Assembly (NCBI RefSeq): GCF_021462225.1
Contig: NC_061816.1
Location: forward strand, 13,479,390 to 13,543,389
Direction: 5' to 3'
Length of the DNA: 64,000 nucleotides
Source: Girardinichthys multiradiatus
Taxonomy: Eukaryota > Chordata > Actinopteri > Cyprinodontiformes > Goodeidae
The notes below the pieces were generated by a model that saw only the letters and a program-made list of their open reading frames with translations, was not told the DNA's origin and did not search any database. The translations under genes were made by a program, and so were the position numbers. This document shows, piece by piece, positions 10,206-21,327 of the stretch; positions within the stretch are counted from its first letter, which is position 1, and each line of letters begins with the position of its first letter.

Positions 10206-11030
10206 TAGAGCAGAAAATTTTAAGTTATCCAGGTTTTATGTCTTCAAGACATGCCTGTAGTCAATCTAACTGGCTGGACTCATCAGGATTTATGGATAAA
10301 TAAAGCTGAGTATCATTAGCATATCAGTGGAAATTTATCCCATGCAGCCTGATAATTTTATCTATTGGAAGTGTATATAGAAGACAACTGGCCCAAGCAC
10401 TGAACCCTGTGGTACTCCACAATTAACCCTGAGTTTGAACGTGATTTATCATATACACAAACAAACTGACATTTGTCAGACAAATAAGATTTTAACCAGC
10501 CTAGTGCTGTTTTCTAGATCCCTACAGCATGTTCCAGCCTTTCTAAGAGAATATTGTGATCAACTGTATCAAATGCAGCACTGGGATCTAACAGGACCAG
10601 TACAGACACAATTATCTGAGGCATGTCAGTGGTGACTTTCACTAGTGCTGTTTCTGTGCTATAATGAGCCCTGAAACCTGACTGAAACTCTTCAAACAGA
10701 TCATTGCTGTGTAAATGCTCACACACTTAATTATCAACTATTTTCTCAAGACGTTTAGATAAGAACAGAAGATTAGATATAGGTCTGAAATTTTTTAAGC
10801 CATCTTGATCAAGTGAAGGTTTCATTACAGCTACTTTAAAGGCCTGTGGTACATACCCATTTACTAAGGATATATCAATTAGATCAAAAATAGGGATGTT
10901 AATCAAAGGGAACACTTCCTCATAGAATTTAGTTGGGATTGGGTCTAACAAACAAGTTGAAAGTTTAGATGAAGCTAGTATTTTTGATGAGTCAAAAATT
11001 AGATTTTGCTTGACAATCCTCTAAAGGCTG
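10206..11030 (-). mobile_element. Second L2 LINE copy, RT fragment
   Basis: Immediately upstream of the longer L2 lies another minus-strand fragment. It contains LDPIPTKFYEEVFPLI (10903-10951), GYVPQAFKVAVMKPS, FRPISNLLFLSK, CEHLHSNDLFEEFQSGF, ALVKVTTDM and AAFDTVDHNILLERLE (10514-10726). It then runs into the region matching 6340-6440 of the first copy. It is truncated at both ends and frameshifted. Its junction with the longer copy, near 10170-10210, falls in short shared sequence, so the exact boundary is uncertain. This may be two insertions, or a rearrangement of one. Confidence 0.78.
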
Positions 11031-11140
11031 TGGTTATCCTTGTTACTGATGGGATTTTTTTCTACCACATTTCTCTTTCCACTTAACTTTCTGTGAATAT
11101 GCTTGGATACAGCATTATGTGAACAATGAGCTTTTTATTT
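11031..11140 (-). mobile_element. Short Tc1 remnant (helix-turn-helix region)
   Basis: The stretch TTTTTTCTACCACATTTC to TGCTTGGATACAGC and TGTGAACA resembles 13665-13735 of the decayed Tc1 at 12879-14141, where it encodes the DNA-binding N terminus on the minus strand. No ends are visible. Confidence 0.5.
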
Positions 11141-12876
11141 TAATTTATTTTTGATGTACCTGTATGTAAGTCACAGCCAGAGCAAATTCCTTGGCACCAG
11201 TCCAGAGCTTTAGGGATAATGCAGACTGCATAAACAAATTAGCCTCTTCTAAAAGTTGGGATAATTTTATTTAGTGCAGGGGAAAAAAGGCAAAATGGCA
11301 ACCTGATGCACTATTTGCTTTAAAGATTGTTTCCTTATTACCACAAAACAACATTCAAACATTGTTCCTCCAGTTGGATATCGTTCTTAAGGTTTTGAGA
11401 AATACCTAATAAGGTTTAAACCTGCAGTTTTCTGTCAGTTAAAATGCTACTAAGAACATCTAACATTTCTCTATCTTATTGATGCTGATTTCAAAATGTT
11501 TTATTTTAATTAAAGAAATAATTGTTCAGGCAAAATGCTTCATTCTTAAAACAGTTTTCTGCATTCTTAAACTCTCTTTGTCATACAGTGTCAGTAGAAA
11601 TGTAAATAAATGTAACTGCTTTGTATGAATCATAGATATGCACATTCTGATTAAATTTGCATTCTCCACAAACACAACTGCATTTTACAATAGAGTACAG
11701 TTAGAAAATGTCATATGGTGGAGTAACAAAGCAAAAAATAAAGTCTGGCAGCCCCATGAGTGTCTTTCAAATATTAGTTCCAGGATTATTTGGCAGGAGG
11801 TGGGTGGTACTCCCAAACATGGGTGGTAGCTGGGTCATTCTGACTTCTTCGGTCATTGTGACGCAACATTACTCCTATTCATTTACAAACCGATTCTAAG
11901 CAATAATAGAAAATAATTATCTGTTCTGACTGTGCTCTGTTTACAGCATCCCTCATTGATCACTAAATTTTGTAATTTGTTTTTTTTTTTTTAGAAAGTC
12001 ATAAAATAAAAAAATTTAAAAAAACAAATTGTGAGCAATGTCACTTTTTTCAGCTGTTCAGGTGAACATGCCAAAAAGAGAAGAATGTTGAACTTTTCTT
12101 TAAATTAACAGAACTGTGGGTGCTGACCTAAGGAGAGACTTTGAATCTTCAAGGACAACATCTGACCAGAGGAATCATGGTGGAATGGCATTCCTAAATC
12201 AGTGAGTAATATGAGTGTAAAACAGTGGAATGATGAACTCCTTGAACTGATTTATTCAGAGATAAAAAGTGGTGATAGAAGTAAAAAAAATATAAGAATA
12301 TAAAAGTATTACTAGCACATTATACAAATACTGTAGTACTGTAATACTTTTAGAGTCTATATTCAAAAAAGTAACATGATTTTGAACACAGTTTAGACCA
12401 TTAATTTAATCAGGTAAATACTTTGTAAAAAAGCAGGAAGACTTCCCAGGAAGAAAGGACCAATTCTGTGTAACTGGTCTGTTTTTATTTATTTATTTTT
12501 TTTTTTTTGTAAGGTCAACAGCACAGCAAAATCCCATTTTCTCCTTTCCCGTTTTCTTCTCCTGCACCATAATTACCACCAGCTTTCAGTTGATGGCCTT
12601 CTTCCTTGGACAATCCTCTAATGTAGAAAATGTGAAGCTATTGGCTCTGGCTGTAATATTTGTAATTATATATAAATATATACATAAAGGAGGACTTGAC
12701 CTGAATGCTTCCAACAGGACTCATTTAAATGTGGGCAAACTGCATTGGAGCAGAGACATACTTTTGGCTTGGCAAAAATGTTAAGAGCAGAGCTGTCTTT
12801 TGTTAGGAAATGCAAATCCAACTCAATTACATTACTTTGATGAATTTGTCTGATAGATTCTAGGTAATCTGTAAAA
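11141..12876. other. A+T-rich intergenic DNA
   Basis: No gene or element with defined ends is seen. It contains T/A runs near 11978-11992 and 12490-12510. The short open frames are not convincing. Confidence 0.45.
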
Positions 12877-12878
12877 TA

Positions 12879-14141
12879 CAACTGCTGGTCATAAAATTAG
12901 GTTATCATGAACAAATGTATTTTTTTCAGTAATTCAATTCAAAAAGTGAAACTTGTGTATTATATTCATTCCTTACACACATACTGATATATTTAAAATG
13001 TTTATTTCTTTTAATTTTGGTGATTATAACTGACAACTAATGAAACCTCCAAACTTAGTATCTCAGAAAATGACAATATTAAGACCTAAACAAAAAAGAG
13101 AGATTGTTAGAAATGTTGGCCAACTGAACGTATGAACATGAAAAGTTTGAGCATGTACAGCACTCGATACTTTTTTGGGGCTCCTTTTGCCTGTATTACT
13201 GCAGCAATGCGGCGTGGCATGGAATCAATCTGTCTGTGGCACTGCTCAGGTGTTATGAGAGCCCTGGTTGCTCTGATTGTGGCCTTCAGCTCTTCGGAAT
13301 TGTTGGGTCTGGCGTATTGCATCTTCCTCTTCACAATACCCCATAGATTTTCTATGGTCAGGCAAGTTTGCTGGCCACTTAACAGGGATACCATGGTCCT
13401 TAAACCAGGTACTGGTAGCTTTGCCACTGTGTTCAGGTGCCAAGTCCTGTTGGAAAATGAAATCTGCATCTCTATAAAGTTGGTCAGCAGCAGGAAGCAT
13501 GAAGGGCTCTAAAATGTCCTGTCTTGCATACTTCTGTACGCGGTGGTTCTTGAAGCACTGACTCCAGCTGCAGTCCACTCTTTGTCAATCTCTCCCACAT
13601 TTTTTGTGTTTTATTTCACAATCCTCTCCAGGGTGCGTTTATCCCTATTGCTTGTGCACTTTTTTCTACCACATCTTTTCCTTCCCTTCACCTCTATACT
13701 AATGTGCTTGGACACAGAGCTCTGTGAACAGCCAGCTTCTTTAGCAATGATCTTTTGTGCCTTGCCCTCCTGGTGCAAGCAGTCAAAGGTTGTCTTTTGG
13801 ACAAGTCAGCGGTCTTCCCCATTATTGTGTAGCCTACAGAACCAGACTGAGAGACCATTTAAAAGCCTTTGCAGGTGTTTTGAGTTAATTAGCTGATTAG
13901 AGTGCGGCACCAGGTGTCTTCAGTATTGAACCTTTTCACAATATTCAAATTCCCTGAGATACTGAATTTGGGGTTTTTATTATTTGTCAGTAATAATCAT
14001 CAAAACTGAAAAAAATAAACATGTGAAATATATCAGTCTGAGTGTAATGAATGAATATAATATACAAATTTCCCTTTTTGAATGGAATTACTGAAATAAA
14101 TCAATTTTTTCATGATATTCTAATTTTATGACCAGCACCTG
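12879..14141 (-). mobile_element. Tc1/mariner element group 4, decayed
   Basis: TA dinucleotides flank the element (12877-12878 and 14142-14143). The ends CAACTGCTGGTCATAAA and the complement of CAGGTGCTGGTCATAAA open long terminal inverted repeats of roughly 200 bp, which share CAAAAAGTGAAACTTG-like and AATGTTTATTTCTTTT-like stretches. A broken transposase lies between them on the minus strand. At 1.26 kb it is shorter than the group 3 elements because part of the transposase gene is missing. Confidence 0.88.
13165..13822 (-). pseudogene. Tc1 transposase remnant (group 4)
   Basis: Translation on the minus strand starts with an ATG at 13822 (MGKTADL-like). The helix-turn-helix region is frameshifted and contains stops. 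At 13560-13580 the frame jumps from the DNA-binding half to EPFMLPAADQLYRDADF, so the segment with the first catalytic Asp is deleted. FIFQQDLAPEHSGKA keeps the second catalytic Asp. The region that should encode NPIENLW is altered (LPDHRKSMGYC). The end AAVIQAKGAPKKY lacks its usual stop. This cannot be an active cut-and-paste transposase. Confidence 0.85.
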
Positions 14142-14143
14142 TA

Positions 14144-17104
14144 TGCTGTAGATTAGGGTTATAAAATTATGTCATGGTATTACATATCACAACATGACAA
14201 TATTTCCTGCCAGTCTGTCTCTCGAAGCATAGACAGACTAGCTGTTGTCAGCATGTGATTTCATCCCGAAGCATTGTTGTGGGCTATTATAAAATGTGCC
14301 CCTGAAATAAATACTTTAAGCTTTATGCTTTGACCTTTTTATTTTGGAATAAAAAAGGCACACAAACTACGATTGTTTGTCACACCAAAAATCTGGATTC
14401 GTCTTATTCCCTAGATATATTACACCAGTACTGTAGGTTGGTGTCTACATTTTACATAACGTGTAAAACTTTGGAAATATTTATACCAACATTAATTTCC
14501 TCACCAAATGTTGTCAAATGTCTCAAAAAAGAAGTAGTTCGGGTTATTAAGGGTTACTCTGGAAGAGCTGTTTGTCTCCGAACGAGGCAGTATGTGATTG
14601 ACAGTCATTTCCAAATTTGGAAAATTTCATGCGAGTTGACACTTGGCACATTTCATCCTGTTCCTTTTGCCTCGCACTGCTTATGCTGCTGGAAAGACTT
14701 TAACTAGCCTTTCCGCATATTCTTTTCCAAACTACCCATTTTAACTCCCCCAGGTAGGTCCTTAATGCTTTCATTGTCTCTCTTCACAGATGATTTTATA
14801 CATTTATGGTCAGTTGGGGTGGTTTCTGTGGAACAATTATTTATGAAGGAATCTCTGGGGACGCACTTATTCATGTGTTTCATCATAGTATTTGAGTTGG
14901 GAATTGTCCTGCAGTGTGATGTACTGCAGTCTTAAGAGCAGCTGTTCAGGTCTCACTATGTGTGAGTACATGCATGCTTCATGTTTAAATAGTTTTTTTC
15001 TTTTCTTGTAGATAATACATTTTTTTTTTTTTTTTTATTACAATTTGAAAGAGGTGGAAATTCAACATGATGCTTTTGTTTTTAAGTGAGTGAACTAAGC
15101 TTGAACACTAACTGCATAGCATTAAGAAAAAATTCAAATTGTGTTATTCACAAATGGATCTTTTGGCACGTGAGGCTACAGGCAGCTTGGTTCGGTGGGT
15201 GGGCCAGCATTGTTCATTCATGATAAATGAGCATCACGCATGAGCAGCTTTAAACAGAATGAACAGGCGTTGAAAATGGTTGTTGGCTCTGATAGTTGTG
15301 CGCTGCCAGGGAAACAAATAAGACTAAAGAGCCAGTGCACTAGTTCTAGCATACCGTGATTTGTTTTTATATTAAAGGCCATTTTCATAAGGCTCCCATT
15401 TGTTTGTTCACAATGAAGACATTGTTGAAGACAGTGGCTCCTTAAAGTTTCCTTTAAAAATCCAGCACTTTTCAAGCATATAGTTTTTCCCTCGTCTTTC
15501 TTTTCCCACTCATGCACACTGCATTACATGCAGGCACGCACACGCATTTAGTGAAATGAAGGCGTATATGAGTAGATTTTTATTTTATTTTATTTTTTTC
15601 CGAAATAGCTACCTGTCAGAGCAACAAATGAATTGCTTCCACCAGCGAAGCAAAATTAATGTATTATTTTAAAGTTTCCATTTAAATTTCTCGTAAAGAT
15701 TGCTGTCTATTGGGGCTGCCATTGCCACAATTATTTTCTTCCCTTGATATTGTTAGCAATCAGGCATGGCTGATGACATAGCTGAAGTGTGTCATCAAGA
15801 TCTTATTTTTCATTCATGGGTGCCAATGGACTCAGTGGAGGCATCGTATTTCACTCAACATTTGCAAAAAAAAAAGGATTTTATTTTTTCACATAACCAT
15901 AAAGGATTTTGTAGTAATGGATTTTACATGTCACCAATGTCTTGCTAAAGTATCCATACCACTTATGATTTGTCATTTTATTGCATTTCAATATTCAAAT
16001 GCATTCAGGTTTGTGATTATAACAAGGAAAATGTATGTGGAAGTCCACGCAGTAGTTTTTCTTTTGCAATGCATTGTATACAATTGGTTTGGAATGACCA
16101 CATCAGATGGATCATAATGGAAGAACTTTTGTGTGCACCTTTCTCAAAATCTGAAAATAATGAAAACCTTTCTATGCCTTTTTTTGTGGGAGAATAATTA
16201 ACACACCATGTAACCACAAAGTTTATCCCTATATAAAGTCTTACAGCCCATTTTATTACTGTCTAGATATTATTTAAACAGCGGTTTAAAATGATCTGGC
16301 TTTGCAGCATTTGTTGCCAAAGGGTTTGTTGTGGCGAAGCAAAAAAGAAGCATGAAAACAGGTCAAACTTACCAAGGCAAAATCAATTTCACTGCAAGAT
16401 GCAACATAGAGCAAACAATTGATTTCAAACCCAGAGTTATCCTTTATTCATTGCTGTGATCTAGAACTGCCATACTACATGCTAAGTTAAATTATCACAA
16501 AATCCTTCAACAAAGCAATAGGTAAATCCTGACCTGTAACCATTGCACTTACAAAGTCTTAAACAAAAGCCATTTCAACCCCAAACAGTTTAACGCCTCA
16601 GGAAGGTGCAAGGATTTCTTTTTTAGCATTGTTGTTTTTTTCAGCTCTTTTCTGTGAAACAAATCACACACACTTTTTTTTTCTTGCCATTTTGTTAGAA
16701 CATTTATTGTACCTATAACCTTGTTAATAACATGATTTGTTGATTTAAAATAGATGTTGATGCAGAACAAAATGTTTTGCAATAATTTAGGTAAACATTG
16801 CACCAACAGATCAATAATAATAGTAATAAAAATGCAGCAGCACAATATCTGGAGTTTTTGTTCTATTTCTCAGCAGTTTAATGACATCTTTCGGTATTGC
16901 TAGTTGGAATAAATACTGTAAAATGAAAGATGACTGAAAACACTCCTGGAAGGGAAAACTCTAACACTGCACCCTGTTGCAGCACCTGGCAGAAAAAAAA
17001 AAAACATGTTAAGAAATATTTTCATAAAAACAAAAGAGATCTTCATAATGCTCAATTAATTTGTTTTCATACTGTTTTCATCATGTTTGAGCAGTAGTTA
17101 TCAC
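14144..17104. other. Intergenic DNA, no gene recognised
   Basis: The longest open frame is 125 codons on the plus strand at 14330-14707; I do not recognise it and see no splice or promoter context. T runs occur at about 15012-15037 and 16670-16682. A phrase at 15942-15962 (TTGCTAAAGTATCCATACC) resembles a Tc1 end, but no element body follows. Confidence 0.4.
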
Positions 17105-17870
17105 ATAAAGTGTCTTGAAAAAGTATTTACCTTGTACAAATTTATTTTATTGATGCTTTTTGCCACAATTAGATGTTTTGCACATTTAGGTATTAGACAG
17201 AGATAACCTGATGAATTCAAAAATTAGTTTTCAAATAATGATTTAATCTCTTAGGAAAAAAAACCTATCCATATCAACCTGACGCTATGTAAATAAGGTA
17301 TCTACTCCTTTTTTACGAGTTAAGTATAATTAACCCAATTTTGATTACTGTTATTCCTGTAGAATCAATAAATAACTTAAACAGAACCTGACCACAAAAA
17401 TTGACTAAAAGGTCTGTAAAACAACACATTCTTCCATCCATATCAAAATAAATTTGAGAATGGAAAAACAAAAACTAAATAATTACATATTTTGGTCTAG
17501 AAATGGTCACAAAGTCATTTCTAAAAGTCTCCACTAACCACAACAAGAGCTCTAGGACCTGGACAATTTGCTATTATCCTGAAGAGTATCCTAAAGAAAT
17601 TATGGACATCATAAACGGATGGCCAGATATTCTACTTCATAAAATTAACACTTTGTGAGGGCCAGACATCCTCATGACCCAAGTGCTTATCCAGTGGGAC
17701 AAGGATCAGAAACAATCTGAGTCCATCTCAGAATGGCTAAAACATTAGTGGAAGGTTTTGGTGTTGCCTAGTCAAATTGTATTAGATTAAAAGACCATAC
17801 AAGGCTCAAAAATCCTTAAATGTGGCAGCAATAAAACAATTCTGAAACACAGTGAGCAAAAAATAGCCAA
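17105..17870 (+). mobile_element. Tc1/mariner remnant, group 7
   Basis: The left side carries an end-like phrase (AAAGTGTCTTGAAAAAGTAT) and a repeat-like leader. Further in, plus-strand phrases match the transposase region of a common fish Tc1 family: GGACCTGGACAATTTGC, CATGACCCAAGTGCTTA, CTCAGAATGGCTAAAA and GGTTTTGGTGTTGCCTAGT. The catalytic Asp/Glu codons cannot be read in frame and large parts are deleted. No clear right terminus. Confidence 0.65.
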
Positions 17871-19125
17871 CAGTGAATTATGAAACTCATTAGCAGTTAT
17901 GACAACTGCTTGATGGCAGTTCTTACTGTAATGTTGGTAAAACTAGTTAGTAGGTTTAGGGAGAAATGGGGGCAGTTTGGTTTCAAACAGTTCTTCCTTT
18001 TAACAAATGAAATAATCATTGGAATACTGCATTTTGTATTTACTCAGGTTCTGTATTTCCATTACTTTTTTTAAACCCAAAATCTTGTCCCAGGGATGGC
18101 ATATGTTTCCTTCTAAGTGTAGATCTGATGAGACTGGTAGGCTGATTTTCAAAGAAAACCATCGGCAACGTTTTCCATGAGTAAGCTTTATGTGCCATTA
18201 AGGGTTTTGTATCAGTCATTAGGGATGCTGAACAGTATCAAAAGACAACTACGGCCCAACCCCAGTAACAATATGAATCAGTATCTTAAATCTTTGTCGG
18301 GTTGCTTTCCAAAGTAGGTGATTGTAACCATGATTGATGCACCAAACTCTGGCCCTGATTCTGATTTCTTAGTGCATAGATGATAAACCTGTGCAGTAGT
18401 TACTTTATAATGCTGGCCAACTTCATTCATTTTGCAGAAACTGTTTTTACAACAGGCGAAACAAAAGGCTGCCCTAAAGCTATACTGCCTTATAGTTTCT
18501 TCAAATGTATAATGTTTCCTTTGAGATGTGCTTTCTTTATATGGGAATGTAAGACATGGACTCATGCTGAGATATCTCACCATAGCAGCTTCGTGTGGTA
18601 TCTTTTCTACACCACAGCAATCCTGTCCTAGATATTTAATCTGATGTCACGGTTTAAAATCAGTACATTTGTTATTTTCTTTCAACCATGCACATTTTAT
18701 GTTACAATTAAAGGTAGTGTAGTTGTTTTACAAGGCGGGTAAAATAATTGCAGAAGTTTGTTAGTAAATAAATAAATGGGTTCTAAAACATCAAAAAGAG
18801 TGTACATTTGTCAAGATATTTCCAAAATTACAAAATGGCAAGTAGATTACAATTCACAGGTATCAGTTTGAACAAAATACTGAACTTGAGTTGACACAAG
18901 CCACAGTAAGGGTTGTCAAGGTAATAACATTTCACCATTTAAAGCAGCACTGAAAAAACAAACCCGATGTGTTAATAGGTTACCAAAAAGACAAGCTCAT
19001 GCTTCAAAAATTTATTTAGTTTCAACTTAAATATTACGGCATGTAATTTAATAAAGAGTTATCGTACAGACATCTAAAAGTGTTCATTTATAAATAGGCA
19101 GCAACATAGAGTGAAAACCTTACAT
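17871..19125. other. Intergenic DNA, no gene recognised
   Basis: An open frame of 101 codons on the minus strand (18278-18583) has clustered cysteines (CFACC, SFCK) but no recognised domain. No repeats with defined ends are seen. Confidence 0.4.
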
Positions 19126-19564
19126 ACAGGGGTTGGACAATGAAACTGAAACACCTGTCATTTTAGTGTGGGAGGTTTCATGGTTAAATTGGACCAGCCT
19201 GGTAGCCAGTCTTCATTGATTGCACATTGCACCAGTAAGAGCAGAGTCTGAAGGTTCAATTAGCAGGGTAAGAGCACAGTTTGGCTCAAAATATTGAAAT
19301 GCACACAACATTATGGGTGACATACCAGAGTTCAAAAGAGGACAAATTGCTGATGCACGTCTTGCTGGCGCATCTGTGACCAAGACAGCAAGTCTTTGTG
19401 ATGTATCAAGAGCCAGCATACCACCAAGAAGGACGAACCACATCCAACAGGATTAACTGTGGACCCAAGAGGAAGCTGTCTGAAAGGGATGTTCGGGTGC
19501 TAGCCTGGATTGTATCCAAAAAACATAAAACCACGGCAGCCCAAATCACGGCAGAATTAAATGT

Positions 19565-20626
19565 TGTTGGGACCATACAGCCATGTTTTAAAGCTAAGAT
19601 AAACTTTATTTAAAGGGTGGTTTTAACCAGAACATTGCTCATAACGCGCTGTCCGCGCTTATGCATTTTAACCCTGGTATTTTAAAGGTATGTGTTGATT
19701 CTGGTGCTAAGCTATCTTCTAGCTTAACACTTTAGCTAGCTTCTTTGTTAGCCCAACGGCCAGCCGGTAAGAACACGTGTGCTAGCATTAAGGCTAGTCA
19801 ACAGAAAGGTTGTTAGTTTTCAAGCTAGTGAATAATAGTCCCTGCACATCATTTGCTAGAGTTGTTAACTAAGTAAACACCATTAAGCCCCATTTCTCCA
19901 GAAAGATTTGGCTCTTTTCCAAAATACTCAATAATATTTCTCCTGATATTATTTTAATAAATAAAGGCAGTTAATTAGACACCGTTGAGAATTAGTCATC
20001 CAGGAGGTTGGTTTTATTCAGCAGATCATTATTTAAAACATTATTTTATTAAAATAATATTTAATCTGATCTTGCATTGTGAAGGGTTGTCTAAATGTTG
20101 CTGAATATTTTCTAAGTTAGTTCCAAAACTAACTTAACTTCACTTCCAGATTCTTCAAGATAATCATTGGTTCTCAAACATAAACATTGCATGGTAATGT
20201 TGCATCACTCTTTTTGGTCATGATTTCTAATAATCTTTAATCAACTTGTTTATATTGTACATAGCCCATTAGTTTTCATTATTATTTAATTCTGCTTGGT
20301 AGTTTAGTTGGATTGTTTTAGCATAGTAAATAGTTTCTTGATTGAAATGTGTTTGACTTCAAGTTGACTTATTTTTGTTAATAAATTCTTGTATTTTAAG
20401 AAATTGTGTGAATTCATTCAATATGTGTGCAGAGTTTATGCTGTTCAATAATGCCAGAGCTCGTTTCACACCTTTCTATTCTGTCCTAATACCATCGCCT
20501 TAATGGGGCTGGTATTCACAGGACAATCCTTAACAGACCAGAATATTATTTGGTAAAATATTAAAATATTAATATTAAAATATTAATATTAAATATTAAT
20601 AATATTCTCAGATTCATATTTCCAAT
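19565..20626 (+). mobile_element. 1.06-kb solo LTR, family L1k, TSD AATGT
   Basis: The insert splits the group 2 transposase gene. AATGT is duplicated at 19560-19564 and 20627-20631, and removing the insert plus one copy restores the sequence seen in the copy at 33283-33300. The ends are TGTTGGGA and TTCCAAT, close to the TGTT...AACA pattern with one altered base. Within it, TTAATAAATTCTTGTA (about 20380-20396) supplies a polyadenylation-type AATAAA. A second copy lies at 35797-36818. No protein genes remain between the ends, hence the solo LTR reading; the parental superfamily cannot be named. Confidence 0.78.
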
Positions 20627-21327
20627 AATGTACACCTCAAATCTCCTGTTTCCACCAGCACTGTCCGTCGAGTGGAGCACAGGGTCAATCTACACGGCCT
20701 GGCTGCTACAGCCAAACCTTTGGTCACGCATGCCAATGCCAAACGTCGGTTTCAATGGTACAAGGAGCGCAAATCTTGGGCTGTGGACAATGTGAAACAT
20801 GTATTGTTCTCTGATGAGTCCACCTTTACTGTTTTCCCCACATCCGGGAGAGTTACGGTGTGGAGAAGCCCCAAAGAAGCGTACCAACCAGACTGTTGCA
20901 TGCCCAGAGTGAAACATGGGGGTGAATCAGTGATGGTTTGGGCTGCCATATCATGGCATTCCCTTGGCCCAATACTTGTGCTAGATGGGCGCCTCACTGC
21001 CAAGGACTACCGAACCATTCTTGAGGACCATGTGCATCCAATGGTTCAAACATTGTATCCTGAAGGCGGTGCCCTGTATCAGGATGACAATGTACCAATA
21101 CACACAGCAAGACTGGTGAAAGATTGGTTTGATGAACATGAAAGTGAAGTTGAACATCTCCCATGGCCTGCACAGTCACCAGATCTAAATATTATTGAGC
21201 CACTTTGGGGTGTTTTGGAGGAGCGAGTCAGGGAACGTTTTCCTCCACCAGTATCACGTAGTGACCTGGCCACTACCCTGCAAGAAGAATAGCTTAAAAT
21301 CCCTCTGACCACTGTGCAGGACTTGTA

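Noticed and set aside
13132..13512. 126-codon plus-strand frame
   Set aside because: Antisense shadow of the group 4 Tc1 transposase.
14330..14707. 125-codon plus-strand frame
   Set aside because: No domain, composition or splice context supports a gene; left as unassigned.
15940..16210. TTGCTAAAGTATCCATACC as a Tc1 end
   Set aside because: No transposase text or second terminus follows within 2 kb.
18278..18583. 101-codon minus-strand frame with Cys cluster (CFACC)
   Set aside because: Considered as a zinc finger of a transposase, but the spacing fits no known finger and no neighbouring domain appears.
20690..21312. Several minus-strand frames of 60-83 codons
   Set aside because: Antisense shadows of the group 2 transposase.
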